Shown here piece by piece: positions 1 to 13,195 of a DNA stretch of 64,000 nt. The DNA lies in assembly GCF_016806835.2 (NCBI RefSeq), contig NZ_CP086111.1:798001-862000 (forward strand), read 5' to 3'. The translations under genes were made by a program, and so were the position numbers. Under the pieces are notes generated by a model, which saw only the letters and a program-made list of their open reading frames with translations, was not told the DNA's origin and did not search any database. How positions within the stretch are numbered: the stretch's first letter is position 1; every line of letters starts with the position of its first letter. Source of the stretch: Skermanella rosea (GTDB lineage: Bacteria; Pseudomonadota; Alphaproteobacteria; Azospirillales; Azospirillaceae).

Positions 1-320
1 TGCTGCCAGAGTTTGGCGAAAGTCACGGCTTGGTTCTCGACGTCATAGGGTGGCGGCAGCGGCAGGTCGGCATCCCCAAGCGCGACGAGCAACTCGGCGT
101 AGTCGCGCAGCCCGAGAAGTCGAATGGCCTCGTTCCTGGCCAAGCGTCCCTGCGAATACGCCAGCAACGGATCGTCCGCGACGGGGTCGGTGCCATTCGA
201 AGTCACCGCCTCCAAGTTCTCTCGGACAATCGCCGTCATCGTCGTCCCATGCGCGGCGGCATACGGCTCGGCCCGAGCCATAAGATCGTCTGACAGGTTG
301 AGCGTCGTGTTCCTGAGCAT
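1..320 (-). CDS. Antitoxin-like ribbon-helix-helix protein (3' end beyond window)
   Basis: Reading leftward from an ATG at 318-320, an open frame runs off the left edge, giving at least 106 residues. The N-terminus (MLRNTTLNLSDDLMARAEPY) has the alternating strand followed by a helix seen in ribbon-helix-helix antitoxin DNA-binding domains. Residues about 25-40 (MTAIVRENLEAV) look like the second helix. The later part (ARNEAIRLLGLRDYAELLVA) resembles the C-terminal toxin-binding tails of antitoxins paired with PIN-type toxins. The partner gene would lie outside the window, so the toxin-antitoxin role is inference. No strong Shine-Dalgarno sequence is visible. A second ATG in another frame lies a few bases upstream but gives a frame of odd, arginine-rich composition. 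Confidence 0.6.
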   Translation of the reverse strand, partial: MLRNTTLNLSDDLMARAEPYAAAHGTTMTAIVRENLEAVTSNGTDPVADDPLLAYSQGRLARNEAIRLLGLRDYAELLVALGDADLPLPPPYDVENQAVTFAKLWQ

Positions 321-431
321 ATGGCACCCGCACGCATCACAGATAGATGTGAGAACCGCTTCCGGGATCGATGCCACGCCGACGCAAGGTGCGAACAGAG
401 CCCTTTATTCGACGATCGCCGGCCGGAGCCT

Positions 432-457
432 GGGAACCGGGGCTGACCCCGGTTCCC
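432..457 (-). terminator. Perfect 11-bp hairpin after ilvC
   Basis: GGGAACCGGGG and CCCCGGTTCCC form a perfect 11-bp stem around a four-base loop, 30 bases past the ilvC stop codon. There is no T-run on either strand, so it is either a weak terminator or a 3' stabilising hairpin for the ilv transcript. Confidence 0.5.
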
Positions 458-486
458 TTCGCCTGCACCGGCGCAGGACGCCCCGA

Positions 487-1596
<1,110 letters not shown>

Positions 1597-2103
1597 CTAC
1601 AGGCTGGCGGCGCCTTTGGAGATGGCGGCGGCGCCGGTCCGGCTGACATCGACCAGCCCGAGCTGACGCATCAGCCCGATGAAGTCGTCCAGCTGGGCCG
1701 CCGTGCCGGTCATTTCGAACACGAAGGAGTTGAGCGTCGCGTCGACCACGCGGGCCTTGAAGATGTCGGCGATCCGCAGGCTCTCGATGCGCCGGTCGCC
1801 GGTGCCGGCCACCTTGATCAGCGCCAGCTCGCGCTCGATGAAGGGACCCTCGTCGGTCAGGTCGCGCACCCGGTGGACCGGAACCAGCCGGTCGAGCTGG
1901 TTCTTGATCTGCTCGATGATCATGCGGGTGCCGCTGGTCACGATGGTGATGCGCGAGACCTGCTGCTCGGCATCCACCTCGGCGACGGTCAGGCTCTCGA
2001 TGTTGTAGCCCCGGCCGGAGAACAGGCCGATGACGCGGGCGAGCACGCCCGGCTCGTTGTCGACCAGGACGGAGATGGTGTGCTTTTCGATGTTGATTTC
2101 CAC
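1597..2103 (-). CDS. ilvN: Acetolactate synthase small (regulatory) subunit
   Basis: The regulatory subunit of acetohydroxyacid synthase activates the large subunit and confers valine feedback inhibition. The 168-residue protein opens with an ACT domain (ISVLVDNEPGVLARVIGLFS, residues about 10-29, then GYNIESLTV). The C-terminal half (ERELALIKV, FVFEMTGTAAQLDDFI) is the usual ALS_ss_C domain. Length matches the 160-175 residues typical of IlvH/IlvN. It lies between ilvB (105-base gap) and ilvC (90-base gap) on the same strand. The symbol ilvN rather than ilvH is a convention for this gene order; biochemically the two are equivalent. Confidence 0.95.
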   Translation of the reverse strand: MEINIEKHTISVLVDNEPGVLARVIGLFSGRGYNIESLTVAEVDAEQQVSRITIVTSGTRMIIEQIKNQLDRLVPVHRVRDLTDEGPFIERELALIKVAGTGDRRIESLRIADIFKARVVDATLNSFVFEMTGTAAQLDDFIGLMRQLGLVDVSRTGAAAISKGAASL

Positions 2104-2208
2104 GGAACGGGCTCCAGCAGGGATGGCATTGGGTTGGTTGGTATGGGCGCATGACGACCGGCCCCGCGCCGTCGCGGGACCGGCCTTTCGACCGCGGAAA
2201 GCGGCGCC

Positions 2209-3984
<1,776 letters not shown>

Positions 3985-4122
3985 CTTTGACTACCTTCGT
4001 GTGTAGCGCACCCGCGCGCACCGCGGATGCCTCGTCTCCGTCTATGAAAATCCCGTTGTTTCTCAGGAATTTCAGCAAGTTGGCACTTCGGCCCGGGGCT
4101 GTGCCGAGGGCCGGGAAGCCGC

Positions 4123-4151
4123 AACCTAATCAAAACATTTTCCAGGGTCAA
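4123..4151 (-). promoter_or_regulatory. Candidate promoter of ilvBNC
   Basis: On the minus strand, TTGACC (4146-4151) is followed after 17 bases by TAGGTT (4123-4128), about 140 bases before the ilvB start. The -35 hexamer overlaps the miaA stop codon. The prediction rests on consensus matching only. The leader between it and ilvB shows no run of Leu/Ile/Val codons in a short reading frame, so I see no classical attenuator. Confidence 0.4.
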
Positions 4152-5110
4152 CCCATTTTGCGAATTATGTTGCGAACCGTTTGTTGCATGCTTTCCGAAT
4201 CTTGCGCGTTAATCACATGGCTGCCATGCGCCGGGCCGAGCTGGTGGCGGAACCAGGTGCCCTGCCGTTTGGCGTAGCGCCGGGTCGAGGTCTTGGCGGC
4301 GGCGACCGCGTCCTCCAGCGCGGCCTCGCCGCGCAGATAGGCCGAAAGTTCCGGCACGCCCAGCGCCTTCAGGGCCGGCAGGCCGGGGGAGAGGTCCAGC
4401 TCCAGCAGCGCGCGGACCTCGTCCAGGGCGCCGCGCTCCATCATGATGTCGAAGCGCCGGTCGCAGGCGGCGTACAGCGCGCCGCGCGGCGGATCGACCA
4501 CGAACGGCACGAAGCGCAGGCCGGGCGGCGGGCCGGCCGCCGGGGCGGACTGCCAGTCGGTGATCGACCGGCCGGTCGCCTCCAGCACCTCCAGCGCGCG
4601 GCCCAGGCGCTGGCCGTCGCCCGGCTTCAGGCGGGCCGCCGTGGCGGGGTCGCGTTCGGCCAGCAGCGCGTGCAACCCCGGGGCACCCAGCGCTTCCCGG
4701 CGCTCCCGCACGGAAGCCCGGACCGCCTCGGGGATCGGCGGGATGTCGGCCAGCCCCTCCATCAGCGCCCGGATATAGAGGCCGGTGCCGCCGACCACGA
4801 TCGGCAGCCGCCCGGCCGCGTGGGCCTCGGCGATCTCCGCCAGGGCCAGCGCCTGCCAGCGCGCCGCCGAGCAGCGCTCCGACGCCGGCAGCGCGCCGTA
4901 GAGCCGGTGCGGCGCCCGCGCCTCGTCCTCCGCGGTCGGCCGGGCGGTCAGGACCGGCAGCTCGGCGTAGATCTGCATGCTGTCGGCATTGATGACGGTA
5001 CCGCCGAATTCCTCGGCCAGATCGAGTGCCAGCGCGGATTTGCCGCTGGCGGTAGGTCCGCCGACGACGACTACGGGTTTATCTGGCATGGACAACGCTT
5101 GGTGAGACAT
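4148..5110 (-). CDS. miaA: tRNA dimethylallyltransferase
   Basis: Transfers a dimethylallyl group to N6 of adenosine 37 in tRNAs that read codons starting with U. The 320-residue protein has the P-loop GGPTASGKSALALDL (residues 17-31), the conserved INADSMQIY segment, the VGGTGLYIRALMEGL motif, and the late motifs ALGVPELSAYLRGE and RRYAKRQGTWFRHQ. All are diagnostic of MiaA. A second ATG seven codons in (MPDKPVVVV) is an equally good start and would remove MSHQALS. It is divergent from serB, with 38 bases between the starts. The chromosomal pairing with serB is common in alphaproteobacteria, to my knowledge. Confidence 0.96.
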   Translation of the reverse strand: MSHQALSMPDKPVVVVGGPTASGKSALALDLAEEFGGTVINADSMQIYAELPVLTARPTAEDEARAPHRLYGALPASERCSAARWQALALAEIAEAHAAGRLPIVVGGTGLYIRALMEGLADIPPIPEAVRASVRERREALGAPGLHALLAERDPATAARLKPGDGQRLGRALEVLEATGRSITDWQSAPAAGPPPGLRFVPFVVDPPRGALYAACDRRFDIMMERGALDEVRALLELDLSPGLPALKALGVPELSAYLRGEAALEDAVAAAKTSTRRYAKRQGTWFRHQLGPAHGSHVINAQDSESMQQTVRNIIRKMG

Positions 5111-5148
5111 TTCATAAAGGCGGCCGACCCTCGCCCGCGGATACTTCC

Positions 5149-6060
5149 ATGAACAATGTTCTGACCCTGATCGCCGATCCCGCCGCCGCCGACCTGGACG
5201 ATAGCACGGTAGGCGCCGCGCGCGCCGCCCTGAAGGACCTGGGGGCCGAAACCGGCGCTCCGGACTGGCTCGCCCCCGGCGTCGCCTGCGACATCCCGTT
5301 CGACGGGCTCAACTGCGACCAGGCCGACGCGGCGCTCCACACCGCCTTGCCCGGGCGTCCGGTGGACCTGATCACCCAGCCGGCCGAGGGACGCCGCAAG
5401 CGGCTGCTGGTGGCCGACATGGAGTCCACCATCATCCGGCAGGAGATGCTGGACGAACTGGCCGAGCTGGTCGGGCTCAAGGACCTGATCGCCGGGATCA
5501 CCTGGCGCGCGATGAACGGCGAGATCGACTTCAAGGACGCGCTGCGCGAGCGGGTGGCGCTCCTCAAGGACCTGCCGGTCGAGGCGCTGGACCAGGTCTA
5601 CGGCCGGGTCGACCTGATGCCGGGCGCGCTGGCGCTGGTCGCGACCATGAAGGCGAACGGCGCTTACTGTACCCTGGTGTCCGGCGGCTTCAAGTTCTTC
5701 ACCGAGCGGGTGCGCGCCACGGTCGGGTTCGACGAGGACCAGGCCAACGATTTCGAAATCGCGGACGGAAGGCTGAGCGGCCGAGCGGTCGAGCCGATCC
5801 TGGACAAGGACGCCAAGGTGGCCGCCCTGATCCGGGTCGCCGGCGCCCAGCGGATCCCGCTGCGGGAGTCCATCGCGGTGGGCGATGGCGCCAACGACCT
5901 GCCGATGCTCCAGGCCGCCGGGCTGGGCGTCGCGTTCCACGCCAAGCCGGCGGTGGCGGCCCAGGCGCGGGCGCGGGTGGAGCGCTCCGACCTGACGGCG
6001 CTGCTTTACGCCCAGGGCTACCGGACCGAGGAGATCCAGGCGCCCCGCCTGATCTCCTGA
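5149..6060 (+). CDS. serB: Phosphoserine phosphatase (HAD superfamily)
   Basis: Last step of serine synthesis: hydrolyses O-phosphoserine. The 303-residue protein has an N-terminal extension of about 80 residues and then the HAD core. Motif I is VADMESTIIRQEMLDEL with the nucleophile Asp90. Motif II is TLVSGGFKFF, and motifs III/IV include the lysine near LDKDAKVAAL and GDGANDLPML. The usual motif I in SerB is DxD-ST; here the second, acid/base aspartate is a glutamate (Glu92). Every other signature is intact, so I keep the assignment, but the change could affect rate or specificity. The gene is divergent from miaA and convergent with the next gene. Confidence 0.93.
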   Translation: MNNVLTLIADPAAADLDDSTVGAARAALKDLGAETGAPDWLAPGVACDIPFDGLNCDQADAALHTALPGRPVDLITQPAEGRRKRLLVADMESTIIRQEMLDELAELVGLKDLIAGITWRAMNGEIDFKDALRERVALLKDLPVEALDQVYGRVDLMPGALALVATMKANGAYCTLVSGGFKFFTERVRATVGFDEDQANDFEIADGRLSGRAVEPILDKDAKVAALIRVAGAQRIPLRESIAVGDGANDLPMLQAAGLGVAFHAKPAVAAQARARVERSDLTALLYAQGYRTEEIQAPRLIS

Positions 6061-6076
6061 CGTCCGGCGCTTCCCG

Positions 6077-7222
6077 TCACGCCGTTTTCCGCTCCGCGTC
6101 CGGAGCATCCGGAGCGTCCGCCGGCTGCGGAGCGTCCGCCGGCGGGGCGGCCTCTGGCTCCGCGGCGGCGGGGGCCATGGCGGCCGCCGCGGCCGTCGTC
6201 GCGGCGGCGACCGCCGCTACCGCCGCGGCGCTGCCCGCCAGGGTGCCCGGGGCACCCTCCGCCGGGGCCTGAGCATCCGCCGCCGCGGGAGCGGAGGTGG
6301 GAGCGGGAGCAGGCGCGGGAGCCGGAGCAGGCGCGGGAGCCGGAGCAAGAACCGGCGCGAAGTCCGAAGCCGCCGGGGCGGAGCCGCGGGCGGGAGCCGC
6401 GGACGGGTCCGTCTTCTGCTTGAACAGGGATTCGACCGTGTCCACCAGCCGCTGCAGGATCGTGTAGACCAGAGTCGCCGAGAAGCCGCCGAGCAGGGCC
6501 AGCAGCGGCTTGCTGAAGGTGGCAGCCGCCGAGGTCGAGGTGACCGCCCCGGTCGCCTGGTCGATCTCCGGCCCGATCGGGATCATCTGCGACAGGACGA
6601 GCCCGGCGATCACGCCCAGGCCGATCCGGATCCAGTAGGACGATTCGAAATGCGGGTCGTAGGTGCCGGCCCCGATATAGGAGTGGGCGATGAACAGCGC
6701 GTGGAAGCACCCACCCATCGCCGCCGCGCTCATCAGGAAAACCAGCACCAGGAAGCTTTCCATCCCGCTCATCGAATAGATGTCGGACGCCAGGTTGGGA
6801 AGGTTGACGGCGTCCGACAGGCTGGTCAGCACGAACAGCAGGGTGAACAGAGTGGCGCCGACCACCAGCCTCCGGATCGACGGCAGCGGCCCCAGGCAGG
6901 AGATCCAGCCGTTGCGCGCCCGGTCGATCTGGAGCAGGTAGATCGTCCGGGGCGACGCCGGCGCCACCACCCTGGCCAGCTGGGTATGGATCGCGCCGAG
7001 CGTCGCGAGCGGCACCCCTCCGGAATTCACCGCCGTCTCGACCAGGTCCAGGGACTGCATCAGCGGATCCGGTATCACGGTCCCGCTGCCCATCGCGTGC
7101 CGGGCCATGGCGTCGCATTCCAGGGCGATCCGCTGGGTCAGGGTGACCTCGCCCCATTCCGCTTCGGGCGAACCGTTCGCGGCCGCCAGCCGGACCAGAT
7201 TGTTGACCGATGTATCCGTCAC
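6077..7222 (-). CDS. Conserved membrane protein with Ala/Pro-rich tail, unknown function
   Basis: I do not recognise the family. From the GTG at 7220-7222 the protein is 381 residues. I chose this start because GGAGG sits six bases upstream, better than an ATG 36 bases earlier. The N-terminal 130 residues are soluble and probably helical. Four hydrophobic segments follow: LVVGATLFTLLFVLTSL, FLVLVFLMSAAAMGGCFH, IGLGVIAGLVLSQM and LLALLGGFSATLVYTIL. The C-terminal 110 residues are almost only Ala, Pro and acidic residues, including an (AP)n run encoded near 6303-6352. This tail looks like a flexible linker or low-complexity expansion. The gene converges on serB and is divergent from topB. Confidence 0.75.
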   Translation of the reverse strand: MTDTSVNNLVRLAAANGSPEAEWGEVTLTQRIALECDAMARHAMGSGTVIPDPLMQSLDLVETAVNSGGVPLATLGAIHTQLARVVAPASPRTIYLLQIDRARNGWISCLGPLPSIRRLVVGATLFTLLFVLTSLSDAVNLPNLASDIYSMSGMESFLVLVFLMSAAAMGGCFHALFIAHSYIGAGTYDPHFESSYWIRIGLGVIAGLVLSQMIPIGPEIDQATGAVTSTSAAATFSKPLLALLGGFSATLVYTILQRLVDTVESLFKQKTDPSAAPARGSAPAASDFAPVLAPAPAPAPAPAPAPAPTSAPAAADAQAPAEGAPGTLAGSAAAVAAVAAATTAAAAAMAPAAAEPEAAPPADAPQPADAPDAPDAERKTA

Positions 7223-7418
7223 GGATGGCCTCCAGGAAATTGACAACCGAAAGGACATGAGATTTCGCGGAAAGCATAAATAAATTATAAAAGACAAATC
7301 ATGCACTACCGCGGCGTGTGCGGCTCTGGCGGAGGGCTGCAACCCTCCGCCGATGTTCTTGATTTGTTTGCGCGTACCCCTTAATGTAGACCTGTCCCCA
7401 CAGCCCGGCATGCTTCCC

Positions 7419-9581
7419 ATGGCGACCGTCATCATCACGGAAAAATCCAGTCAGGCCAAAGACCTGCGCGCCGCGCTGGGCGACCGGTTCGGCCGCATCC
7501 TGCCGGCGGAGGGGCACCTGCTGCGGCTGGCCGAGCCGGACGAGGTCAATCCCGCCTGGAAGCGCTGGTCCTCGGCCCTGCTCAAGCCCGACGGGCTGTA
7601 CCCGACTCGGCCGGACCCGAACGGCAACAAGCCGGCCAAGTTCCAGGCCATCGCGTCGGCGCTGAAGGCGTGCGACCGGGTGATCCTGGCGACCGACTGC
7701 GACCGCGAGGGCCAGCTGATCGGGCAGGAGATCCTGGAGCATGTCGGGTTCCGCGGGCCGGTGCTGCGCGCCATCTTCACCGCGCAGGACCCCAAGACGA
7801 TCCGCGACGCCTTCGACCGGCTGAAGCCCAACGCCGAGCTGCGCCCCGTCTACGAGGCGGCGGTCGCGCGCCAGCAGGCCGACCAGATCTTCAACCTGTC
7901 CCTGACGCGCACCGCGACCACGACCCTGCTGGCGCCGGGCGTCAAGGGCGTCATCGGCATCGGCCGGGTCAAGACGCCGACCCTGGCGATCGTCTGCCTG
8001 CGCGAGCTGGAGATCCTGAACTTCAAGCCGGAGGATTATTTCGAGGTCACGGCCACCGCGACGGTGGGGGCCGGCACCTTCCTGATGCGCCACGCCCCGC
8101 CGCCCAAGGACCGGATCAAGGACCGCGCCCGGGCGGAGGCGATCGCCGCCGCGGCGGAAGGCTGCCGGGGACCCCTGGCGGTGACGGTGGAGGAGAAGCG
8201 GCAGGGTCCCCCCCGCCTGTTCGACCTGCCCGCGCTCCAGAAGACCTGCGGCCAGCGCTGGGGCTGGAACGCCGACAAGACCCTGGCGGTCGCCCAGGAG
8301 CTGTACGACGGCGACGGTAAGAAGCTGATAACCTATCCCCGGGCCGAGGCCCGCTACCTGTCGGAGAACCAGATCGCCGACGTGCCGGCGGTCGTCGGCG
8401 CGCTCACGGCATTACGGGGCTTCGCCCACCTGGACATCTCCCGCCCGGTGATCCGCAAGGGCAAGTCCGGCCATTTCCACGACAAGTCGCTGGAAGGCGT
8501 GTCGCACCACGCGATCGTCCCCAACGTCAACGTCCTCAACGACCTGGAGCCCCGGCTGGCCCGGTTGAGCGACGACGAGAAGCGCCTGTTCGCGCTGATC
8601 TGCCGCTCCTACCTCGCGATCGTGATGCCGGACTACGAGTACCGCCAGACCACAATCACCATGCCGGTGCCCGTGCCGGGTTCAATGCCGCCGGGCAAGC
8701 CCGTGGAGTTCCGCACCATCGGCCGCGTGCCGATCCGGCTGGGCTGGAAGCAGGTCTTCGGCGGCACCGAGCCGGGCGCCCCCGCCGAGCCCGAGAACGA
8801 GCAGACCCTACCCCCCGTCAACGACGGTGACCCCGCCACCCTGTCCGACGCCAAGGTGGAGGCCAAGCGCACCCAGCCACCGCCCCGCTACAACGAGGGC
8901 ACCCTGATCGACGCCATGCAGAACGCCTGGCGCTTCGTCGAGGACCCGGCGCTGCGCGACCGGCTGAAGGAAGCCAAGGGCATCGGCACGCCGGCGACCC
9001 GCGCCGAGGTGATCAAGGGGCTCAAGCGGCAGAACATGCTGGCGACCGACGGCAAGCTGGTGGTGCCGACGCCGGCCGGCCTCCACCTGTTCGAGCTGCT
9101 CCGGACCTCCGCGCCCGTGCTGGTCGATCCCGGCACCACCGCCGTCTGGGAGATGCGGCTGGACGAGATCGTGACCGGCCGGGCCGAGTTCCGCCACGTC
9201 ATCGACGGCATCGCGACCGAGGCCGAACGCCTGATCGGCGCCCTCCGGTCCCGCCGGGGCACGGCCCTGGACCTGGGCGCCCCGGCCCCTCCCGTCGCCA
9301 AGACCCCGTCCAAGCGCCGCGCCGCCGCACCCGGAACCGCGCGCAAGCGAAAGTCCGCGGCGCCTGCCGACGGCGAGGCTTCTGCGGCACCGAAGCGCCG
9401 CCGGGCCACCACGCCGCGCAAGGCCGCGCCCAAGCCGTCCGGCAATCCGCCGACCGAGAAGATGCTGGCCTTCGCCAACAGCCTCGCGACCCGCAAGGGC
9501 GTCCCGCTGCCCCCGGAGGTAAGCACCGACTTCGACGCCTGCCGCAAGTTCCTGGACGCGCACGCCAAGGTCTCGCCCTGA
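7419..9581 (+). CDS. topB: DNA topoisomerase III (type IA)
   Basis: A type IA topoisomerase that passes single strands through a transient break, acting mainly as a decatenase. The 720-residue protein starts with the Toprim domain: [16 protein letters not shown], with the acidic pair in [15 protein letters not shown]. The central domain contains [19 protein letters not shown], and the active-site tyrosine is in [14 protein letters not shown]. After about residue 600 there is a Lys/Ala/Pro-rich linker. A short C-terminal helical motif follows ([17 protein letters not shown] ... [12 protein letters not shown]), often found at the end of alphaproteobacterial TopB. No CxxC zinc ribbons are present. 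An ATG at 7410 is an alternative start adding three residues. The gene is convergent with the superoxide dismutase gene. Confidence 0.93.
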   Translation: MATVIITEKSSQAKDLRAALGDRFGRILPAEGHLLRLAEPDEVNPAWKRWSSALLKPDGLYPTRPDPNGNKPAKFQAIASALKACDRVILATDCDREGQLIGQEILEHVGFRGPVLRAIFTAQDPKTIRDAFDRLKPNAELRPVYEAAVARQQADQIFNLSLTRTATTTLLAPGVKGVIGIGRVKTPTLAIVCLRELEILNFKPEDYFEVTATATVGAGTFLMRHAPPPKDRIKDRARAEAIAAAAEGCRGPLAVTVEEKRQGPPRLFDLPALQKTCGQRWGWNADKTLAVAQELYDGDGKKLITYPRAEARYLSENQIADVPAVVGALTALRGFAHLDISRPVIRKGKSGHFHDKSLEGVSHHAIVPNVNVLNDLEPRLARLSDDEKRLFALICRSYLAIVMPDYEYRQTTITMPVPVPGSMPPGKPVEFRTIGRVPIRLGWKQVFGGTEPGAPAEPENEQTLPPVNDGDPATLSDAKVEAKRTQPPPRYNEGTLIDAMQNAWRFVEDPALRDRLKEAKGIGTPATRAEVIKGLKRQNMLATDGKLVVPTPAGLHLFELLRTSAPVLVDPGTTAVWEMRLDEIVTGRAEFRHVIDGIATEAERLIGALRSRRGTALDLGAPAPPVAKTPSKRRAAAPGTARKRKSAAPADGEASAAPKRRRATTPRKAAPKPSGNPPTEKMLAFANSLATRKGVPLPPEVSTDFDACRKFLDAHAKVSP

Positions 9582-9590
9582 CACCCGGAG

Positions 9591-9630
9591 GGTGCGCGTC
9601 CCGCGCACCATGGGCGGCGTGACGCCGCCC
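9591..9630. terminator. Twin hairpins between convergent topB and sod
   Basis: Two consecutive perfect stem-loops, each 8-3-8: GGTGCGCG-TCC-CGCGCACC (9591-9609) and GGGCGGCG-TGA-CGCCGCCC (9612-9630). They fill the 77-base gap between genes that end toward each other, so they probably act as a bidirectional termination or mRNA-end structure. There is no U-tract on either strand. Confidence 0.6.
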
Positions 9631-9658
9631 CTCCCCGGAAACGACGCCGGCGGCGGCC

Positions 9659-10390
9659 TCAGACCGTCAGCGACCCCGCCTTGGCGGCGGCGTAGCGCTC
9701 GCCGACCTTGGCCCAGTTCACCGTGTTCCACCAGGCCTTCAGGTAGTCGGCCCGGCGGTTCTGATAAGTCAGGTAATAGGCGTGCTCCCACACGTCGTTG
9801 CCCATCAGCACGCGCTTGCCGTCCATCAGAGGCGTGTCCTGGTTCGGCCGGCTGTCCAGCGCCAGCTTGCCCTGGCGGTCCACCGTCACGAACACCCAGC
9901 CGGACCCGAACACCCGCGCCCCGGCGCCGTTGAACAGCTCCTTCATGGACTCCAGGCCGCCCAGGTCGCGGTCGATCGCGGCCTTCAGCTCGCCCGCCGG
10001 GGCACCGCCGCCCGGCCCCATGATCTGCCAGAACATGGTGTGGTTGGCGTGCCCGCCGCCATTGTTCCGGATTGCTGTCCGCACCGCCTCGGGCATCTCG
10101 CCGAGCTTCGCCAGGATGTTCTGGAGCGGCATCTCCGCGACCCTGGAATGGTCCTTTACCGCCGCGTTCAGGTTGTTGACATAGGCCGCGTGATGGCGCC
10201 CATGGTGGATCTCCATGGTCTTGGCATCGATGTGCGGCTCCAGCGCCGACGGCGCATAACCCAGCGGCTCCAGCTTGAACGGCCCCGACGGCGCCTGGGC
10301 CCACGCCCGGCCCACCGCTCCGCCCGCCAGCGTGACCATCGAGACAGCCCCCGCAGCCGCAAGAAATCCGCGGCGCCCCATCATCAGCAT
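9659..10390 (-). CDS. Exported Fe/Mn superoxide dismutase
   Basis: Dismutates superoxide. The 243-residue product starts MLMMGRRGFLAAAGAVSM, which looks like a twin-arginine or Sec signal with cleavage after AWA (about residue 31), so the enzyme is probably periplasmic. Mature motifs are those of Fe/Mn SOD: EPHIDAKTMEIHHGRHH (ligand His62), GGGHANHTMFW (His117), and DVWEHAYYLTYQ (Asp199 and His203). I place the start at 10388-10390 because GGGAGGG precedes it by nine bases; upstream in-frame ATGs would bury the signal. Metal preference cannot be read safely from the sequence. Most SODs of this family are cytoplasmic, so the signal peptide is notable. Confidence 0.92.
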   Translation of the reverse strand: MLMMGRRGFLAAAGAVSMVTLAGGAVGRAWAQAPSGPFKLEPLGYAPSALEPHIDAKTMEIHHGRHHAAYVNNLNAAVKDHSRVAEMPLQNILAKLGEMPEAVRTAIRNNGGGHANHTMFWQIMGPGGGAPAGELKAAIDRDLGGLESMKELFNGAGARVFGSGWVFVTVDRQGKLALDSRPNQDTPLMDGKRVLMGNDVWEHAYYLTYQNRRADYLKAWWNTVNWAKVGERYAAAKAGSLTV

Positions 10391-10529
10391 CGCTCGTGCC
10401 CTCCCTGATGCAGTCTTCGGCGGGTGCCTCATGCCGGCACCGCCCCATTGCCTAAATGGGCGCCGTGCATTTTCTCTTCGAGACTGATCGGAGCGCACTT
10501 TCGATCAGTCTCCAACAGATCACCGCCTC

Positions 10530-10898
10530 CTACTCCACCGCCTCGAAGCTCGCATAAAGCTTCCGCGCCCGCTCCACCACCTCCCAAGTCCCCACGAACC
10601 CCGCCGGCATCACGAAGGCATCCCCCGCCTTGAAGGTCCGCTCGCCGCCCGCCTCGTCGCGCACCACGACCACGCCCGCCAGCAGATGGCAGAACTCGTT
10701 CTCGGTGAAGTTCACCCGCCACACGCCGGGGGCGCCCTCCCAGATGCCGGCCGAGAACTGGCCGGTTGCATCGGTGAAATGGTTCCACGCCACCTGGTCG
10801 GGAGATCCCGCAAGGATGCGCTCCTCGTCCGGGCGGATGACATATTCCTCGGACGGGGTCTCCCCGATCACGGCGAGGTCGGAGATGCGTTTCGACAT
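10530..10898 (-). CDS. Cupin-domain protein (cupin_3/DUF861-like)
   Basis: A 122-residue single-domain protein with the compact cupin pattern. A segment around SAGIWEGAPGVWRVNFTENEF supplies motif 1, with the Glu/His-type metal site in ENEFCHLLAG. GDAFVMPAGFVGTWEVVE forms motif 2. This is the layout of the cupin_3 family, whose known members include ureidoglycine aminohydrolase-like proteins, but many are uncharacterised and no substrate can be named. It lies upstream of sod on the same strand with a gap of about 140 bases and is divergent from leuC, so the spacer at 10899-11083 probably holds promoters for both directions. Confidence 0.8.
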   Translation of the reverse strand: MSKRISDLAVIGETPSEEYVIRPDEERILAGSPDQVAWNHFTDATGQFSAGIWEGAPGVWRVNFTENEFCHLLAGVVVVRDEAGGERTFKAGDAFVMPAGFVGTWEVVERARKLYASFEAVE

Positions 10899-11083
10899 GA
10901 AATTTCCTTTTTCCGGGGGCGCCGCGCATGGGATGCTCCGAAATGCGCTGGCTGTATTGCATTAAAGTCTAGTCCCTTGAGACGCGGAGGGGCAGGGGCT
11001 ATGTTGACGCCCAGAGGCGAGTCCGGCCCCCGGGCCGGGCAGTTCGGGTCCCCCGATGGAACGTGAATCAGAGAATTAAAGAA

Positions 11084-12490
<1,407 letters not shown>

Positions 12491-12505
12491 GGAGCGTCCC
12501 GCATC

Positions 12506-13117
12506 ATGGAAAAATTCACCACGCTGACCGGGGTCGCGGCCCCGCTGCCGATCATCAACGTCGATACCGACATGCTGATCCCCAAGCAGTTCCTCAAGAC
12601 GATCAAGCGGACCGGCCTGGGCAAGCACCTGTTCGACGAGATGCGCTACACCCCGGAAGGGGCGGAGAAGCCCGACTTCGTGCTGAACAAGCCGGCCTAC
12701 CGCCAGGCGAAGATCCTGGTCGCCGGCGACAATTTCGGCTGCGGCTCCTCGCGCGAGCACGCCCCCTGGGCGCTGGCCGACTTCGGCATCCGCTGCGTCA
12801 TCGCCCCCAGCTTCGCGGACATCTTCTACAACAACTGCTTCAAGAACGGCATCCTGCCGATCGTCCTGCCGCAGGAGCAGGTGGACTTGCTGATGGACGA
12901 CGCCGAGCGCGGCTCCAACGCCGTCGTCACGGTGGACCTGGAGAAGCAGGAGATCACCGGCCCCGACGGCGGCACGATCCGGTTCGACGTCGATCCCTTC
13001 CGGAAGCACTGCCTGCTGAACGGCCTGGACGATATCGGGCTGACGCTGGAGCACGCCGGCTCGATCGACACTTACGAGACATCGCAGCGCGGCACGCAAC
13101 CCTGGCTGTGGGCATAG
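12506..13117 (+). CDS. leuD: 3-isopropylmalate dehydratase small subunit
   Basis: The swivelling small subunit of isopropylmalate isomerase. The 203-residue protein starts [20 protein letters not shown]. It contains [20 protein letters not shown], the conserved [17 protein letters not shown] and [17 protein letters not shown], all characteristic of LeuD. Length matches the E. coli protein (about 201). GGAGCG lies upstream of the ATG. The gene sits between leuC and leuB, and the three probably form one operon, although 78 bases separate leuD from leuB. Confidence 0.97.
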   Translation: MEKFTTLTGVAAPLPIINVDTDMLIPKQFLKTIKRTGLGKHLFDEMRYTPEGAEKPDFVLNKPAYRQAKILVAGDNFGCGSSREHAPWALADFGIRCVIAPSFADIFYNNCFKNGILPIVLPQEQVDLLMDDAERGSNAVVTVDLEKQEITGPDGGTIRFDVDPFRKHCLLNGLDDIGLTLEHAGSIDTYETSQRGTQPWLWA

Positions 13118-13195
13118 CGCATCAGGGGAGCTTTTCAGGAGCGCCCCGGCGCACTACAAAGCTCCGCAGCACATAATCCATGGAGTGAACACGCG

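Noticed and set aside
6018-7277. 419-residue frame overlapping the Ala/Pro-rich membrane protein
   Set aside because: Shifted phase of the same strand; low-complexity Gly/Arg composition with no hydrophobic segments, whereas the chosen frame has clear helices and a good ribosome site.
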